Part shown: positions 35,718 to 44,537 of the stretch, piece after piece
Numbering within the stretch: position 1 is the first letter of the stretch
How the letters are laid out: each line of letters begins with the position of its first letter
From: Bacillus solitudinis
GTDB taxonomy: Bacteria > Bacillota > Bacilli > Bacillales > Bacillaceae_D
Assembly: GCF_002797395.1 (NCBI RefSeq)
Contig: NZ_KZ454943.1
Location: 3,323,966-3,387,965 of the forward strand
Direction of reading: 5' to 3'
Length of the DNA stretch: 64,000 nt
Notes under the pieces: model-generated
Told to the model about the DNA's origin: nothing
Database searches by the model: none
What the model saw: the letters and a program-made list of their open reading frames with translations, nothing else
Translations under genes and position numbers: made by a program

Positions 35718-37331
35718 ATGAAAAAAATGTATAAAACAATGTCTGCATTATTGCTCTCTGGAATGTTAGTTGCTACGGGATGTAGTAATAAAAACAATGA
35801 AAGTGCTTCAACGGAGGCTTTAGAGCTTAAAGATATTTCGTTTCCATTAGAAGAGAAGGTTACATTAAAAATGATGACACAAAGTTCTCCGTTAGCTCCT
35901 CAAGATCCAAATGAAAAACTTGTTTACCAACGATTGGAAGAAGAAACAGGGGTTCATATTGATTGGACGAATTATACAGCGGATACATTTGTTGAAAAAA
36001 GAAATTTAGCCATTGCTAGCGGAGAGCTGCCTGATGCAATATTAAATGCAAGTTATAATGACTATGAATTATTAAAACTAGCAAAAGATGGAGCAATTGT
36101 TTCAGTTGAAGAATTAATCGAACAACATATGCCTAACTTACAAGAAGTGCTTGATGCTGCACCTGAGTATAAAGCAATGATGACTGCACCTGATGGACAT
36201 ATTTATTCGTTTCCTTGGATTGAGGAACTAGGCTCAGGGAAAGAAAGTATCCATTCAGTGGACGATTTCCCTTGGATTAACGTGGAATGGTTGAATAATT
36301 TAGGCATGAAAATGCCAACGACTACTGAGGAATTAAAAGAAGTATTAATTGCTTTTAAAACTCAAGATCCAAATGGTAACGGGGAAGCAGATGAAATTCC
36401 AATGTCTTTTATTATTAATCATGGTGGCGAGGATTTATCATTCTTATTTGGTTCATTTGGTCTAGGTGAAAACTGGGATCATACTGTTGTAACGAATGAG
36501 GGAGAAGTAAAACTAACAGCTGCAGATGAGGGCTATAAAGAAGCAAGCAAATTCTTCAATGAACTATATGAAGAGGGTTTAATAGATATTGAGGCATTTG
36601 AGCAAGATTGGAATACGTATCTCGCAAAAGGAAAAGAAGAGCGCTTTGGATTATATTTTACATGGGATAAAGCAAATATCACGGGTATGAATGATAAATA
36701 TGATTTAATGCCTGCTCTAGAAGGTCCCGATGGACATGAAAATGTTGCAAGAACAAATGGGATGGGCTTTGACAGAGGAAGAATGGTTATAACAAGTGCT
36801 AATAAAAACTTGGAATTAACAGCAAAATGGATCGATCAACTCTATGACCCACTTCAATCTGTTCAAAACAACTGGGGTACGTATGGTGATGAAACACAAC
36901 AAAATATTTTTGAATTTGATGAAAATGCTAATATGTTAAAACATCTTACATTAAATGGAACTGCTCCTGTTGAACTGAGAGAGAAGACATCTATTGGTGG
37001 ACCATTAGCAATTTTAGATGAGTATTATGGCAAAGTTACGACTAAACCAGATGATGCTGCTTGGAGATTAGGATTAATGAAGGAAGTTATGGTTCCTGAT
37101 ATGAAAGCAGAAAATATTTATCCAAGAGTGTTTTTCTCAATAGAAGAATTAGATAAACTTTCTACAATTGAAGCAAATTTGTTTCCATATATTGAAAGAA
37201 AAAAAGCTGAATGGATCACAAATGGAAAGGTTGAAGAAGAGTGGGATGCTCATTTAGCAGAGTTAGACAGACTTGGATTACAAGAATGGTTGGAAATTAA
37301 ACAAGCAGGTTATGATCGAAATCAGAAATAA
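35718..37331 (+). CDS. Lipoprotein sugar-binding protein (LplA type)
   Basis: A 537-residue solute-binding lipoprotein with a signal peptide and lipobox LVATGC (Cys at residue 22). Features typical of the long LplA-like group include FPLEEKVTLKMMTQSS, LEEETGVHIDW and AIASGELPDAI. It is 20 bases after the permease gene and should deliver the imported sugar. Given its neighbours, the ligand is probably a fructo-oligosaccharide; the sequence alone does not show that. Confidence 0.88.
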   Translation: MKKMYKTMSALLLSGMLVATGCSNKNNESASTEALELKDISFPLEEKVTLKMMTQSSPLAPQDPNEKLVYQRLEEETGVHIDWTNYTADTFVEKRNLAIASGELPDAILNASYNDYELLKLAKDGAIVSVEELIEQHMPNLQEVLDAAPEYKAMMTAPDGHIYSFPWIEELGSGKESIHSVDDFPWINVEWLNNLGMKMPTTTEELKEVLIAFKTQDPNGNGEADEIPMSFIINHGGEDLSFLFGSFGLGENWDHTVVTNEGEVKLTAADEGYKEASKFFNELYEEGLIDIEAFEQDWNTYLAKGKEERFGLYFTWDKANITGMNDKYDLMPALEGPDGHENVARTNGMGFDRGRMVITSANKNLELTAKWIDQLYDPLQSVQNNWGTYGDETQQNIFEFDENANMLKHLTLNGTAPVELREKTSIGGPLAILDEYYGKVTTKPDDAAWRLGLMKEVMVPDMKAENIYPRVFFSIEELDKLSTIEANLFPYIERKKAEWITNGKVEEEWDAHLAELDRLGLQEWLEIKQAGYDRNQK

Positions 37332-37433
37332 CAGATTTCGTATTAAATAGATATTGTGGCTATACGTTGCATTGGCATTGAACAGTCACTTGGATAATCT
37401 TAGAGAATTATATTACTAGAAAAGGTGAAAAGT

Positions 37434-38924
37434 ATGACACAAAAATCTAATAAAGTTGCACATAAATATAAAGGGCAGTATCGTCCTCAATTCCATTTTA
37501 CACCAGAAGAAAATTGGATGAATGATCCTAATGGTATGGTTTATTTCAATGATGAATATCATTTGTTTTATCAACACCATCCATTTGGGACAACTTGGGG
37601 TCCGATTCATTGGGGCCATGCGGTTAGTAAAGATTTGATCCATTGGGAGCATCTTCCGATTGCATTATATCCAGACGAAAATGGAGCGATTTTTTCAGGT
37701 AGTGCTGTTGTTGATTGGTATAATACTTCGGGATTTTTCGATGAACAACCAGGACTGGTAGCTATTTATACAAGTGCTGATAACTATCCGGATTCTGATC
37801 GCCCTCGCCAAAGACAAAGTTTAGCTTATAGTTCGGACAATGGAAGAACTTGGGTAAAATACAAGGGTAATCCAGTACTTTCAGATGTGAATATAACAGA
37901 TTATCGTGATCCTAAGGTATTTTGGCACGATGATTCAAATAAATGGGTTATGGTATTAGCTACTGGACAATCTGTGACCATTTACACATCTCCTAATTTA
38001 ATAGATTGGGAGTATGCAAGTGAATTCGGAAATAAAGCTGGTTCACATGAGGGGGTTTGGGAGTGCCCGGATCTCTTTCAATTACCTATAGATGATGACA
38101 AGAGCTATCAGAAATGGGCTATGTTAGTAAGTATTGGAGATAACCCTGAATTTAAGGAAGGTTCTAGAACACAATATTTCATTGGTCAATTTGATGGAAC
38201 AACCTTTGTAAATGACAATGACGATGATACAATCCTATGGTTAGATTATGGAAGAGATAATTATGCTGGTGTTACCTGGTCTGATTTACCAGACGAGAGG
38301 AGAATTTATATTGGGTGGATGAGCAACTGGCGATATGCGAATCAAGTACCAACGAATGAGTGGAGAAGTGCAATGACACTTCCAAGAGAGTTGTCATTGA
38401 TTTCTACCGAGGAAGGAGTTCGCTTAGTTCAAAAACTTGTATCAGAAATTAATAAAATAAGAAAAGAGACGAATATTCATAAAGAAATCGTCATTGACTC
38501 GAACAATCCTGTTTGTATTGACTTGAACAATAAGTTAATGGAGATTGAAATTGAATTGGAACAAATAAATTTATCGAAATTTGATTTACTCATTCAGCAT
38601 TCAGAGACAGAAAAAACCATTATTAGCTATGACGTTAGGAATAGTTCGCTACTAGTAGATCGAACGAATTCAGGAGAAATTAGTTTCTCAACATCATTCC
38701 CAGCAATACAAGAAGCCCCACTAAAGATGAAAAATAATAAAATAAAGCTTCAACTGTTTATTGATACATCATCAATCGAATTATTTGCAAATGATGGTGA
38801 GATTGCCATGACTAGCTTAATTTTCCCGAGTGAGATTGGCAAAAGTCTTACATTGGTCTCGAATGGTGGAAGTACAAATATCTCAACATTAAAAGTAACT
38901 GAACTAGAATCAATTTGGAAGTAA
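37434..38924 (+). CDS. Intracellular GH32 fructosidase (sucrose-6-phosphate hydrolase/levanase type)
   Basis: A 496-residue GH32 enzyme without a signal peptide, so cytoplasmic. Catalytic residues are D31 in WMNDPNG, D159 in RDPKVFW and E210 in WECPDL; the C-terminal beta-sandwich follows. Its N-terminal half is strikingly similar to the secreted enzyme at 24.8 kb, and lacks the insertion seen there. ATG at 37434 is preferred since AAGGTG lies just upstream. It ends the transport operon and probably hydrolyses imported oligofructosides to fructose (and sucrose to glucose plus fructose). Confidence 0.9.
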   Translation: MTQKSNKVAHKYKGQYRPQFHFTPEENWMNDPNGMVYFNDEYHLFYQHHPFGTTWGPIHWGHAVSKDLIHWEHLPIALYPDENGAIFSGSAVVDWYNTSGFFDEQPGLVAIYTSADNYPDSDRPRQRQSLAYSSDNGRTWVKYKGNPVLSDVNITDYRDPKVFWHDDSNKWVMVLATGQSVTIYTSPNLIDWEYASEFGNKAGSHEGVWECPDLFQLPIDDDKSYQKWAMLVSIGDNPEFKEGSRTQYFIGQFDGTTFVNDNDDDTILWLDYGRDNYAGVTWSDLPDERRIYIGWMSNWRYANQVPTNEWRSAMTLPRELSLISTEEGVRLVQKLVSEINKIRKETNIHKEIVIDSNNPVCIDLNNKLMEIEIELEQINLSKFDLLIQHSETEKTIISYDVRNSSLLVDRTNSGEISFSTSFPAIQEAPLKMKNNKIKLQLFIDTSSIELFANDGEIAMTSLIFPSEIGKSLTLVSNGGSTNISTLKVTELESIWK

Positions 38925-38941
38925 ACTAAAAATATATTTTA

Positions 38942-38980
38942 AAAGCTCTAATCGAGTAAGTGATTAGAGCTTTATTTTTG
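38942..38980 (+). terminator. Terminator of the fructan transport operon
   Basis: AAAGCTCTAATC (38942-38953) pairs with GATTAGAGCTTT (38962-38973), followed by ATTTTTG. Confidence 0.85.
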
Positions 38981-39011
38981 TTAAGAATCTCATAAGGAAG
39001 GTGGAATTTAC

Positions 39012-39135
39012 ATGAGTTCATCAATCATTTGCATCGGAGAGCTGTTAATTGACTTTTTTGTACAGATGTAATCATTGATTTAGTTGATGGCCAGAATTTT
39101 GAAAAACAAGCAGGGGGAGCACCTGCAAAGAGGTT
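39012..39135 (+). pseudogene. Truncated, frameshifted fructokinase gene
   Basis: ATG at 39012 after AAGGAAGGTGG reads SSSIICIGELLIDFF, then one T is missing from a T-run near 39053, shifting the frame. In the corrected frame it continues CTDVIIDLVDGQNFEKQAGGAPAK, the fructokinase sugar-binding motif, and homology ends near 39135. Only about 40 of some 315 codons remain. It would have phosphorylated the fructose made by the upstream GH32 enzyme. Confidence 0.8.
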
Positions 39136-39221
39136 AGTTCTACCTGGTCGTCTAATACAAGTGTAAGTGTAGAAGTAGTAGAGGCAGGAGTAGGGTATAG
39201 TCTTACTACAAAATATGGTAT

Positions 39222-39264
39222 CACTTCTAGTCTACTGGATGGCACACCTGGTAGACTAGAAGTG
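39222..39264. repeat. 14-bp perfect inverted repeat
   Basis: CACTTCTAGTCTAC (39222-39235) and GTAGACTAGAAGTG (39251-39264) flank 15 bases. It lies in the unassigned DNA that replaces the rest of the fructokinase gene; possibly the scar of an insertion or a hairpin. Confidence 0.5.
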
Positions 39265-39361
39265 TATGCGTTACATGACAAACATATACCGATGTTTTTG
39301 GATGGCTTAGATGACGGTTTTATATTGCTAAAAAAATGATTAGTTGAGGCGGGGGAGTTTT

Positions 39362-39538
39362 ATGGGAGTATATCAAAAGCTTTGCTATAAGGTTGAAGAT
39401 GTATTTGTAAAAATGTTAACTCAAAATCAAGATAAAATGGTTGTTACTGAGAAAGTAGAGACGTATAGAACAAAAAAAAATTCTGTTGGAGAAGAAGAAA
39501 CAGGCAGCAGGATCCAGGTAAGAACGACAACGTGCTGA
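39362..39538 (+). CDS. Small hypothetical protein
   Basis: A 58-residue protein starting MGVYQKLCYKVEDVFVKML and ending in a Lys/Thr-rich tail with a C-terminal Cys (TTTC). ATG at 39362 follows GGCGGGGGAG at a good distance. No known family is recognised. An inverted repeat (GCACAGT/ACTGTGC, 39540-39565) directly after the stop could be its terminator, which supports a real gene. Confidence 0.4.
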   Translation: MGVYQKLCYKVEDVFVKMLTQNQDKMVVTEKVETYRTKKNSVGEEETGSRIQVRTTTC

Positions 39539-39580
39539 GGCACAGTCTTTTTAAAAGCACTGTGCTGTGCACTCACGTTA

Positions 39581-40414
39581 TTATAATTCAATCATAATAC
39601 TATTATCAAGATAAAAGTAGACGAATATAGCGGCAACAAAGCAATAAATCGCAAAGTAAACAAGCTTACTCTTTTTTAAGAAATCAATAAGCCAGACGAT
39701 ACCCAACCAAGAGAAAATAAAGGTTGCGATAAATGAGACTATTAGTGGAAGTGTTCCGACCTCTGCTACAAGTGAACCATTCATTAAATCACCAATCGCT
39801 AAAACTGAAGTTCCTAAAATGATAGGGATTGATAGTAAAAAGGAATAGCGAACAGCTGTATCTCGATTTAAACCTAGAAAAAGAGCTGTAATTAAAGTAG
39901 AACCTGAGCGAGATATTCCTGGGATAAGCGCTAAAGATTGCCCGAGCCCTACAATGATAGAATCAACAAATGTCATTTGTTTTTCTTTTCGATTTCCATA
40001 TTTGTGAAAGCGTTCAATAATGATAAGGAAAAATCCTGTCATCGCTAAAGCTAATGCAATAAATGGTGGTGTTTTTAAATGGTCACTGATAAAATCTTGA
40101 AGTAGAATACCAAGAACCCCTGTAATACCAGTTGCAACGATAATGTATAACGCAAAGTAAAAGTGAACACGATTTTCAGGCGAACGATTTGATAGAAATG
40201 CAAAGAATCCTTTAATAACCTCAATGATGTCTTGTCTAAAGAAAATCACTACTGCTAAAATCGATGCAATATGTAAGTAGATTTCAAATCCAAAGCCAGG
40301 GAATTCATAACCAAGTAGTAATTGTGTAATAACGATATGGGCTGTACTAGAAATTGGAAGAAACTCGGTTATTCCTTGAACAATACCAAATATTAAAGCT
40401 TCAATAAAAGACAT
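39581..40414 (-). CDS. uppP: Undecaprenyl-diphosphatase
   Basis: A 277-residue membrane phosphatase (BacA/UppP) that recycles the undecaprenyl pyrophosphate carrier of cell-wall synthesis and gives some bacitracin resistance. The two signature motifs GITEFLPISSTAH and GISRSGSTLI (PGxSRSG) are present, with about eight membrane helices. AGGAAGGGAG precedes the ATG. It is monocistronic and converges on the small gene at 39362. Confidence 0.95.
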   Translation of the reverse strand: MSFIEALIFGIVQGITEFLPISSTAHIVITQLLLGYEFPGFGFEIYLHIASILAVVIFFRQDIIEVIKGFFAFLSNRSPENRVHFYFALYIIVATGITGVLGILLQDFISDHLKTPPFIALALAMTGFFLIIIERFHKYGNRKEKQMTFVDSIIVGLGQSLALIPGISRSGSTLITALFLGLNRDTAVRYSFLLSIPIILGTSVLAIGDLMNGSLVAEVGTLPLIVSFIATFIFSWLGIVWLIDFLKKSKLVYFAIYCFVAAIFVYFYLDNSIMIEL

Positions 40415-40597
40415 AAGAACTCCCTTCCTCTTAGAAAGATTAATAGTGTAAACGAGATAACTGCTCTATTCTAGCAAATATTTTTAGATTCGGATAGTAT
40501 AAGATAAAATTTAACGAGATGTTCACGCTTGTTTGTTGTGAAGGTACGAAAATTGTTTTTATAATGAAAGAAATCAGTTTTGGATAGGAGCGTTATA

Positions 40598-41119
40598 ATG
40601 CCCATGAAAAAAATAGCAACCATGCTTGTTCTAGCAATCGCATTGATTTTAATAATTATGATGGTCTTTACAAACGAAAATGAAGAAATTGGAAATAAAG
40701 TTGGAATGATTGCCGAGAATTTTCGTTTGCCAATGAATACAGGGGATGAAGGCCAATTAAAGGATCATAGAGGGAAAGTGGTCATTATTAATATGTGGGC
40801 ATCGTGGTGCGAACCGTGTCGCGATGAAATGCCAGCTTTAATGGAGCTCCAACATAAATATGGCGCCGATGGATTAGAAATAATGATGGTTAATATGCAA
40901 ACCTATGAACGGACGTTGAATGATGCGACAACATTTATTGAAGAAATTGGATTAACTCTTCCTGTTTATTTCGATGAGGAAGGAAGTTTAGCTGATTCTT
41001 ATCAAGTAGGTAATTTTCCAACGACGTATGTTATTAATAGAGAAGGTGTTATAGAAGCTGTAATCCCAGGTGAAGTCACCTATGAGGGTCTTGAGAAACT
41101 TATCAAACCACTCCTTTAA
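40598..41119 (+). CDS. Membrane-anchored TlpA/ResA-like thioredoxin
   Basis: A 173-residue protein with an N-terminal membrane helix (about 5-25) and an extracytoplasmic thioredoxin domain. The active site is WASWCEPCRDEMPAL (CEPC) and the cis-Pro region is NFPTTYVIN. Family members reduce disulfides outside the membrane, for example in cytochrome c maturation (ResA) or sporulation (StoA). It stands alone, so the target is unknown. ATG at 40598 has GGATAGGAG upstream; an in-frame start six codons earlier overlaps this site. Confidence 0.85.
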   Translation: MPMKKIATMLVLAIALILIIMMVFTNENEEIGNKVGMIAENFRLPMNTGDEGQLKDHRGKVVIINMWASWCEPCRDEMPALMELQHKYGADGLEIMMVNMQTYERTLNDATTFIEEIGLTLPVYFDEEGSLADSYQVGNFPTTYVINREGVIEAVIPGEVTYEGLEKLIKPLL

Positions 41120-41173
41120 AAGGATACTGCAAAAGGTGAAATCGTAAATTCACTTAAAATGTACGATTTTCAA

Positions 41174-41213
41174 GGCGCTGAAAAAGGTGGTTTTACACCT
41201 TTCTTCAGTGGCC
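41174..41213 (+). repeat. GGCCACTGAA-type repeat, copy 3
   Basis: GGCGCTGAAAAAGGTG faces CACCTTTCTTCAGTGGCC in an almost perfect hairpin. It follows the thioredoxin-like gene by 55 bases, as the other copies follow their genes. Confidence 0.65.
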
Positions 41214-41225
41214 TCGAAAAACGTA

Positions 41226-41267
41226 TCTTTTCATTACCCTCTTTCATCTTTTCATTACCCTCTTTCA
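41226..41267 (+). repeat. Two tandem copies of a 21-base unit
   Basis: TCTTTTCATTACCCTCTTTCA occurs at 41226-41246 and again, identically, at 41247-41267. The second copy runs into the next terminator. Origin unknown. Confidence 0.8.
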
Positions 41268-41290
41268 ATTGAAAGAGCTCTTTTTATTTT
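41260..41290 (+). terminator. Palindromic terminator before the DUF3866 gene
   Basis: CTCTTTCAATTGAAAGAG (41260-41277) is a perfect palindrome followed by CTCTTTTTATTTT. Confidence 0.55.
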
Positions 41291-41364
41291 ATTTCAATAA
41301 CTTCGGTCCTCTTTGGTTAAAATAGGTATAGAAAATAATTTGTGATAGTAAGGAGTGAGTAAGC

Positions 41365-42435
41365 GTGTATCGAGAAAAAAAATCACTTGTACTATCGATT
41401 TATTATGAGGACGATTCTATCCAAATTATTGAAACTGAAGTGGGTGCTTGTCAAGCCATTGTCTATAAGACATTTATTCCTCCAGTAGTTACCGGGGACG
41501 AAATTCTAATTAATACAACTGCGACAGAGCTTTCCCTTGGTTCAGGTGGATTTGATATTGTTAAGGCTAACTGTTCTGGAACCGAATATTCGTATGGAAC
41601 GAAAAGGGATGGTCATATTATGAAGCTACGGTATTCACCGATGCAGCATAGTGTTCTAGCCATTGAAGCACAGGAAAGTCCTTATCATTCACTTTTTCAA
41701 CACCCTTTTTTAATGAAAAATAAGCAAATTTTACTTGCAGAATTACATAGCATGATTCCGGTTGCTTTTTATGTTAGTAAAGCTTTAAATCCGAAGTTGA
41801 GCGTTTGTGTGATAATTGACGATCAAGCCTCCTTACCACTCAGAATAAGTGAGCAAATGAGGTGCCTTGCACAAGAACCAGGGTTAACAACGATTACAGT
41901 TGGCCAGGCTTTTGGCGGTACATATGAAGCTATTACAATTCCTTCGGCTCTACAATTTTCAATGGAATACCTCAAAGCAGACATTATTTTAATTTCTGTT
42001 GGACCAGGGGTTGTAGGCACAGGCACGCCTTATGGCTTTACTGGAATGAATCTTGCTAATTGGGCCAACACGATTGGGGCGCTGGGAGGAAGGCCGGTAT
42101 GGATTCCAAGGCTGTCTTTTGCTGAAGAGAGGAATCGCCATTATGGTATTAGCCATCATACCTTAACACCTCTTAGTCAATTTACTTTTGTCAAAAGCAT
42201 TCTCACATTTCCGTTACTTGGGGATAAACAAAGAACAATCATTGAAAATCAGCTTGAAAAAAATCCAATGAAGACAAGCCATTACATTAATTGGTCTGAT
42301 GAAGATTCATCCCTGATTGTAGAAAAGGCCCTTCAGCTTTCTTCCTTACCGATACGTACAATGGGGAGAGAATATAAAGACGATCCTGCATTCTTTCTTG
42401 CTGTCGGGGAAGCCGTTCGTACGTGTGTACGATGA
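41365..42435 (+). CDS. DUF3866-family protein
   Basis: A 356-residue cytoplasmic protein resembling the DUF3866 family, with VVTGDEILINTTATELSLGSGGFDIVKA near residue 40-65, KLRYSPMQHSVLAIEAQ, and a Gly-rich GPGVVGTGTPYGFTG near residue 212. The function is unknown. GTG at 41365 follows AAGGAGTGAG. Its last 100 bases overlap, on the other strand, the extended mciZ frame. It begins the conserved block that continues with nudF. Confidence 0.75.
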   Translation: MYREKKSLVLSIYYEDDSIQIIETEVGACQAIVYKTFIPPVVTGDEILINTTATELSLGSGGFDIVKANCSGTEYSYGTKRDGHIMKLRYSPMQHSVLAIEAQESPYHSLFQHPFLMKNKQILLAELHSMIPVAFYVSKALNPKLSVCVIIDDQASLPLRISEQMRCLAQEPGLTTITVGQAFGGTYEAITIPSALQFSMEYLKADIILISVGPGVVGTGTPYGFTGMNLANWANTIGALGGRPVWIPRLSFAEERNRHYGISHHTLTPLSQFTFVKSILTFPLLGDKQRTIIENQLEKNPMKTSHYINWSDEDSSLIVEKALQLSSLPIRTMGREYKDDPAFFLAVGEAVRTCVR

Positions 42436-42554
42436 ACCGCTTGACTCCATTCACTGACATAAGTATATCGTTTCATTGCTTCTTTTAGTTTGGCTCTAAC
42501 TTCCCATGCCTTTCCAGCTAAAATGAGTCCATCTTCACGAACATAAATTTTCAA
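42333..42554 (-). CDS. mciZ: MciZ-like mother-cell inhibitor of FtsZ, with C-terminal extension
   Basis: The first 40 residues (KIYVREDGLILAGKAWEVRA... to YVSEW) match the pattern of B. subtilis MciZ, the small peptide that caps FtsZ filaments and blocks division in the sporulating mother cell. As I recall it, the B. subtilis protein ends after about 40 residues, but this frame continues to 73, with the tail running antisense through the end of the DUF3866 gene. The start is TTG at 42554 after GGAAGGA. Location next to nudF agrees with Bacillus synteny. A frameshift or a mis-set stop could also explain the extension. Confidence 0.7.
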   Translation of the reverse strand: MKIYVREDGLILAGKAWEVRAKLKEAMKRYTYVSEWSQAVHRTHVRTASPTARKNAGSSLYSLPIVRIGKEES

Positions 42555-42630
42555 ATGAGTTCGTCCTTCCGTGGTGGTATGTTACACTTTTATGTAAATA
42601 AAAAGAAAAAAAGAACAGGGGAGATACATC

Positions 42631-43164
42631 ATGGATCATTTATATGAAAAAACAGTTAGGACGACGGAGATATTTAGTGGAAAAGTTATTGATTTGAAAG
42701 TGGAGGAAGTAGAGCTTCCAAATGGGAAAAAAAGTACAAGAGAAATTGTTAAACACCCAGGCGCGGTTGCTGTGATTCCAGTAACAAAAGAAGGAAAAAT
42801 CGTTCTCGTTCGTCAATTTCGAAAGGCACTTGATAAGACAATTATTGAGATTCCTGCAGGGAAACTAGAAAAAGGAGAAGAACCGCTTGAATGTGCAAAA
42901 AGAGAACTAGAGGAAGAAACAGGATATAAATCAGAGAGCTTAAAGTTTATTGTGTCTTTCTATACATCACCTGGATTTGCGGATGAACTAATCCATCTTT
43001 ATTTTACAGAGGATTTAGAGCAAGGAACAGCAAACACGGATGAAGATGAATTCTTAGATGTTCTTGAGGTGACCATAGAGGAAGCTGAATCATTAATCGA
43101 GGATCAACGGATTCATGATGCAAAAACAGTGTATGCGGTACAATTTTTAAAAATGAGAGGTTGA
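42631..43164 (+). CDS. nudF: ADP-ribose pyrophosphatase
   Basis: A 177-residue Nudix hydrolase that splits ADP-ribose to AMP and ribose 5-phosphate. The Nudix box is GKLEKGEEPLECAKRELEEETG, preceded by the strand FRKALDKTIIEIPA typical of NudF. AGGGGAG lies upstream of the ATG. Four bases separate its stop from the endonuclease Q gene, so both are probably co-transcribed, as in Bacillus relatives. Confidence 0.92.
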   Translation: MDHLYEKTVRTTEIFSGKVIDLKVEEVELPNGKKSTREIVKHPGAVAVIPVTKEGKIVLVRQFRKALDKTIIEIPAGKLEKGEEPLECAKRELEEETGYKSESLKFIVSFYTSPGFADELIHLYFTEDLEQGTANTDEDEFLDVLEVTIEEAESLIEDQRIHDAKTVYAVQFLKMRG

Positions 43165-43168
43165 TAAC

Positions 43169-44344
43169 ATGACGGGCCTTCGCAATTATGTGGCAGATCT
43201 TCATATACATATAGGGCGGACAAAATCAGGAGCAGCTGTTAAAATTACAGCTGCTCGTACTTTGACTTTAGAAGCAATTATTGATTTTGCGGCAACTAAA
43301 AAGGGTATTGATATTGTTGGTGTCATTGATTGCCATGTTCCGGAAATATTGGGACAACTACGTGAAGCAATAGATAATGGTGAAGCATATGAGGATGAAG
43401 AGGGAGGCATTCGCTTTCCGAGTGTCACGCTTTTTCTTGGAACGGAGATAGAGATAAATGATGAAAACTGCCAAGGTCCTGTGCACGTTCTGGCTTTTTT
43501 CCCAACCTTGGTAAAAATGGAGCAATTTAGTGAGTGGTTAGGGAAACGTATGAAAAATCGAACATTAAGTTCACAGAGGATATACGAAAAGGCGTACATC
43601 ATTCAACGGAAGGTCCGCGAATTATCTGGACTCTTTATCCCAGCCCATGCCTTTACACCGTTTAAAAGCTTATATGGCAAGGGAGTTAAACTATCATTAA
43701 AAGAAGTGTTTGACCCAGACCTTATTGATGCGGTTGAATTAGGATTAAGTTCAGATACAGAAATGGCAGACCAACTACTAGAGTTACGTCACTATCCGTA
43801 TTTAAGTAATTCGGATGCTCATTCCCTTGAGAAGATGGCTAGAGAATACCAAGTCATTCAAATGAAGCAACCGACTTTTTTGGAATTTGTCAAAGCATTA
43901 AATCAAGAAGAAGGGAGAGGGATTATTGCGAACTATGGATTAAATCCGAAGCTAGGCAAATATCATCGAACAATCTGTGCAAATTGCCAACTTGAAGTGG
44001 TTGCAAATCAGCCCTGTTCCTGTGGATCAGAGAAGAAGATCAAGGGAGTTTCTGAAAGACTTAAAGAGCTTTCTTCTGAAAAAGGTGAAATTAAAGCACG
44101 TCCACCATATATCCACCAAATCCCATTAGAGTTCATTCCAAAACTCGGAAAAAAAACGTTGGAGAAGCTCAGAAATCGTTTTGGGAATGATATGAATATG
44201 ATTCATTCTGCAACAGAGGAAGAATTAACTGAAACTGTTTCTCCTGAAATTGCGAAGGCGATTATCGCTGCACGGAAAGGAGAATTGATGATTCAAGAAG
44301 GTGGAGGTGGCAGGTATGGAAAAATAGTGAATGAAAGACTCTAG
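43169..44344 (+). CDS. Endonuclease Q family protein
   Basis: A 391-residue protein with an N-terminal PHP-type metal-dependent domain (VADLHIHIGRTKSG, VIDCHVPEI, NSDAHSLEKM) and a Cys4-type zinc-binding segment (ICANCQLEV...PCSCGSEKK) near residues 270-290, then a helix-hairpin-helix-like C-terminal segment. This is the EndoQ/TIGR00375 group, which nicks DNA 5' of deaminated bases such as uracil and hypoxanthine. A role in DNA repair is inferred from the family. Co-transcribed with nudF. Confidence 0.88.
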   Translation: MTGLRNYVADLHIHIGRTKSGAAVKITAARTLTLEAIIDFAATKKGIDIVGVIDCHVPEILGQLREAIDNGEAYEDEEGGIRFPSVTLFLGTEIEINDENCQGPVHVLAFFPTLVKMEQFSEWLGKRMKNRTLSSQRIYEKAYIIQRKVRELSGLFIPAHAFTPFKSLYGKGVKLSLKEVFDPDLIDAVELGLSSDTEMADQLLELRHYPYLSNSDAHSLEKMAREYQVIQMKQPTFLEFVKALNQEEGRGIIANYGLNPKLGKYHRTICANCQLEVVANQPCSCGSEKKIKGVSERLKELSSEKGEIKARPPYIHQIPLEFIPKLGKKTLEKLRNRFGNDMNMIHSATEEELTETVSPEIAKAIIAARKGELMIQEGGGGRYGKIVNERL

Positions 44345-44403
44345 TAGAGTGTGTTCAAACAAGTTGGATATAAAGATTCCGCAGATTCACTCACTGCTTA
44401 GTG

Positions 44404-44443
44404 TCTATTCAAAAGGAGAGAAAGACATCCCTTTTTGAATAGA
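44404..44443 (+). terminator. Hairpin after the endonuclease Q gene
   Basis: TCTATTCAAAAGG (from 44404) pairs with CCTTTTTGAATAGA (to 44443). The T-rich stretch that follows is broken, so it is a moderate terminator candidate. Confidence 0.5.
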
Positions 44444-44537
44444 TATTAGTATTAGATTTTGTTGTATAGCATTCTTAGTCATAGACTCTCCTACTATCTC
44501 ATAGAGTAGAGGTAAGAGTAGACGAGGAGGGCTTGAC

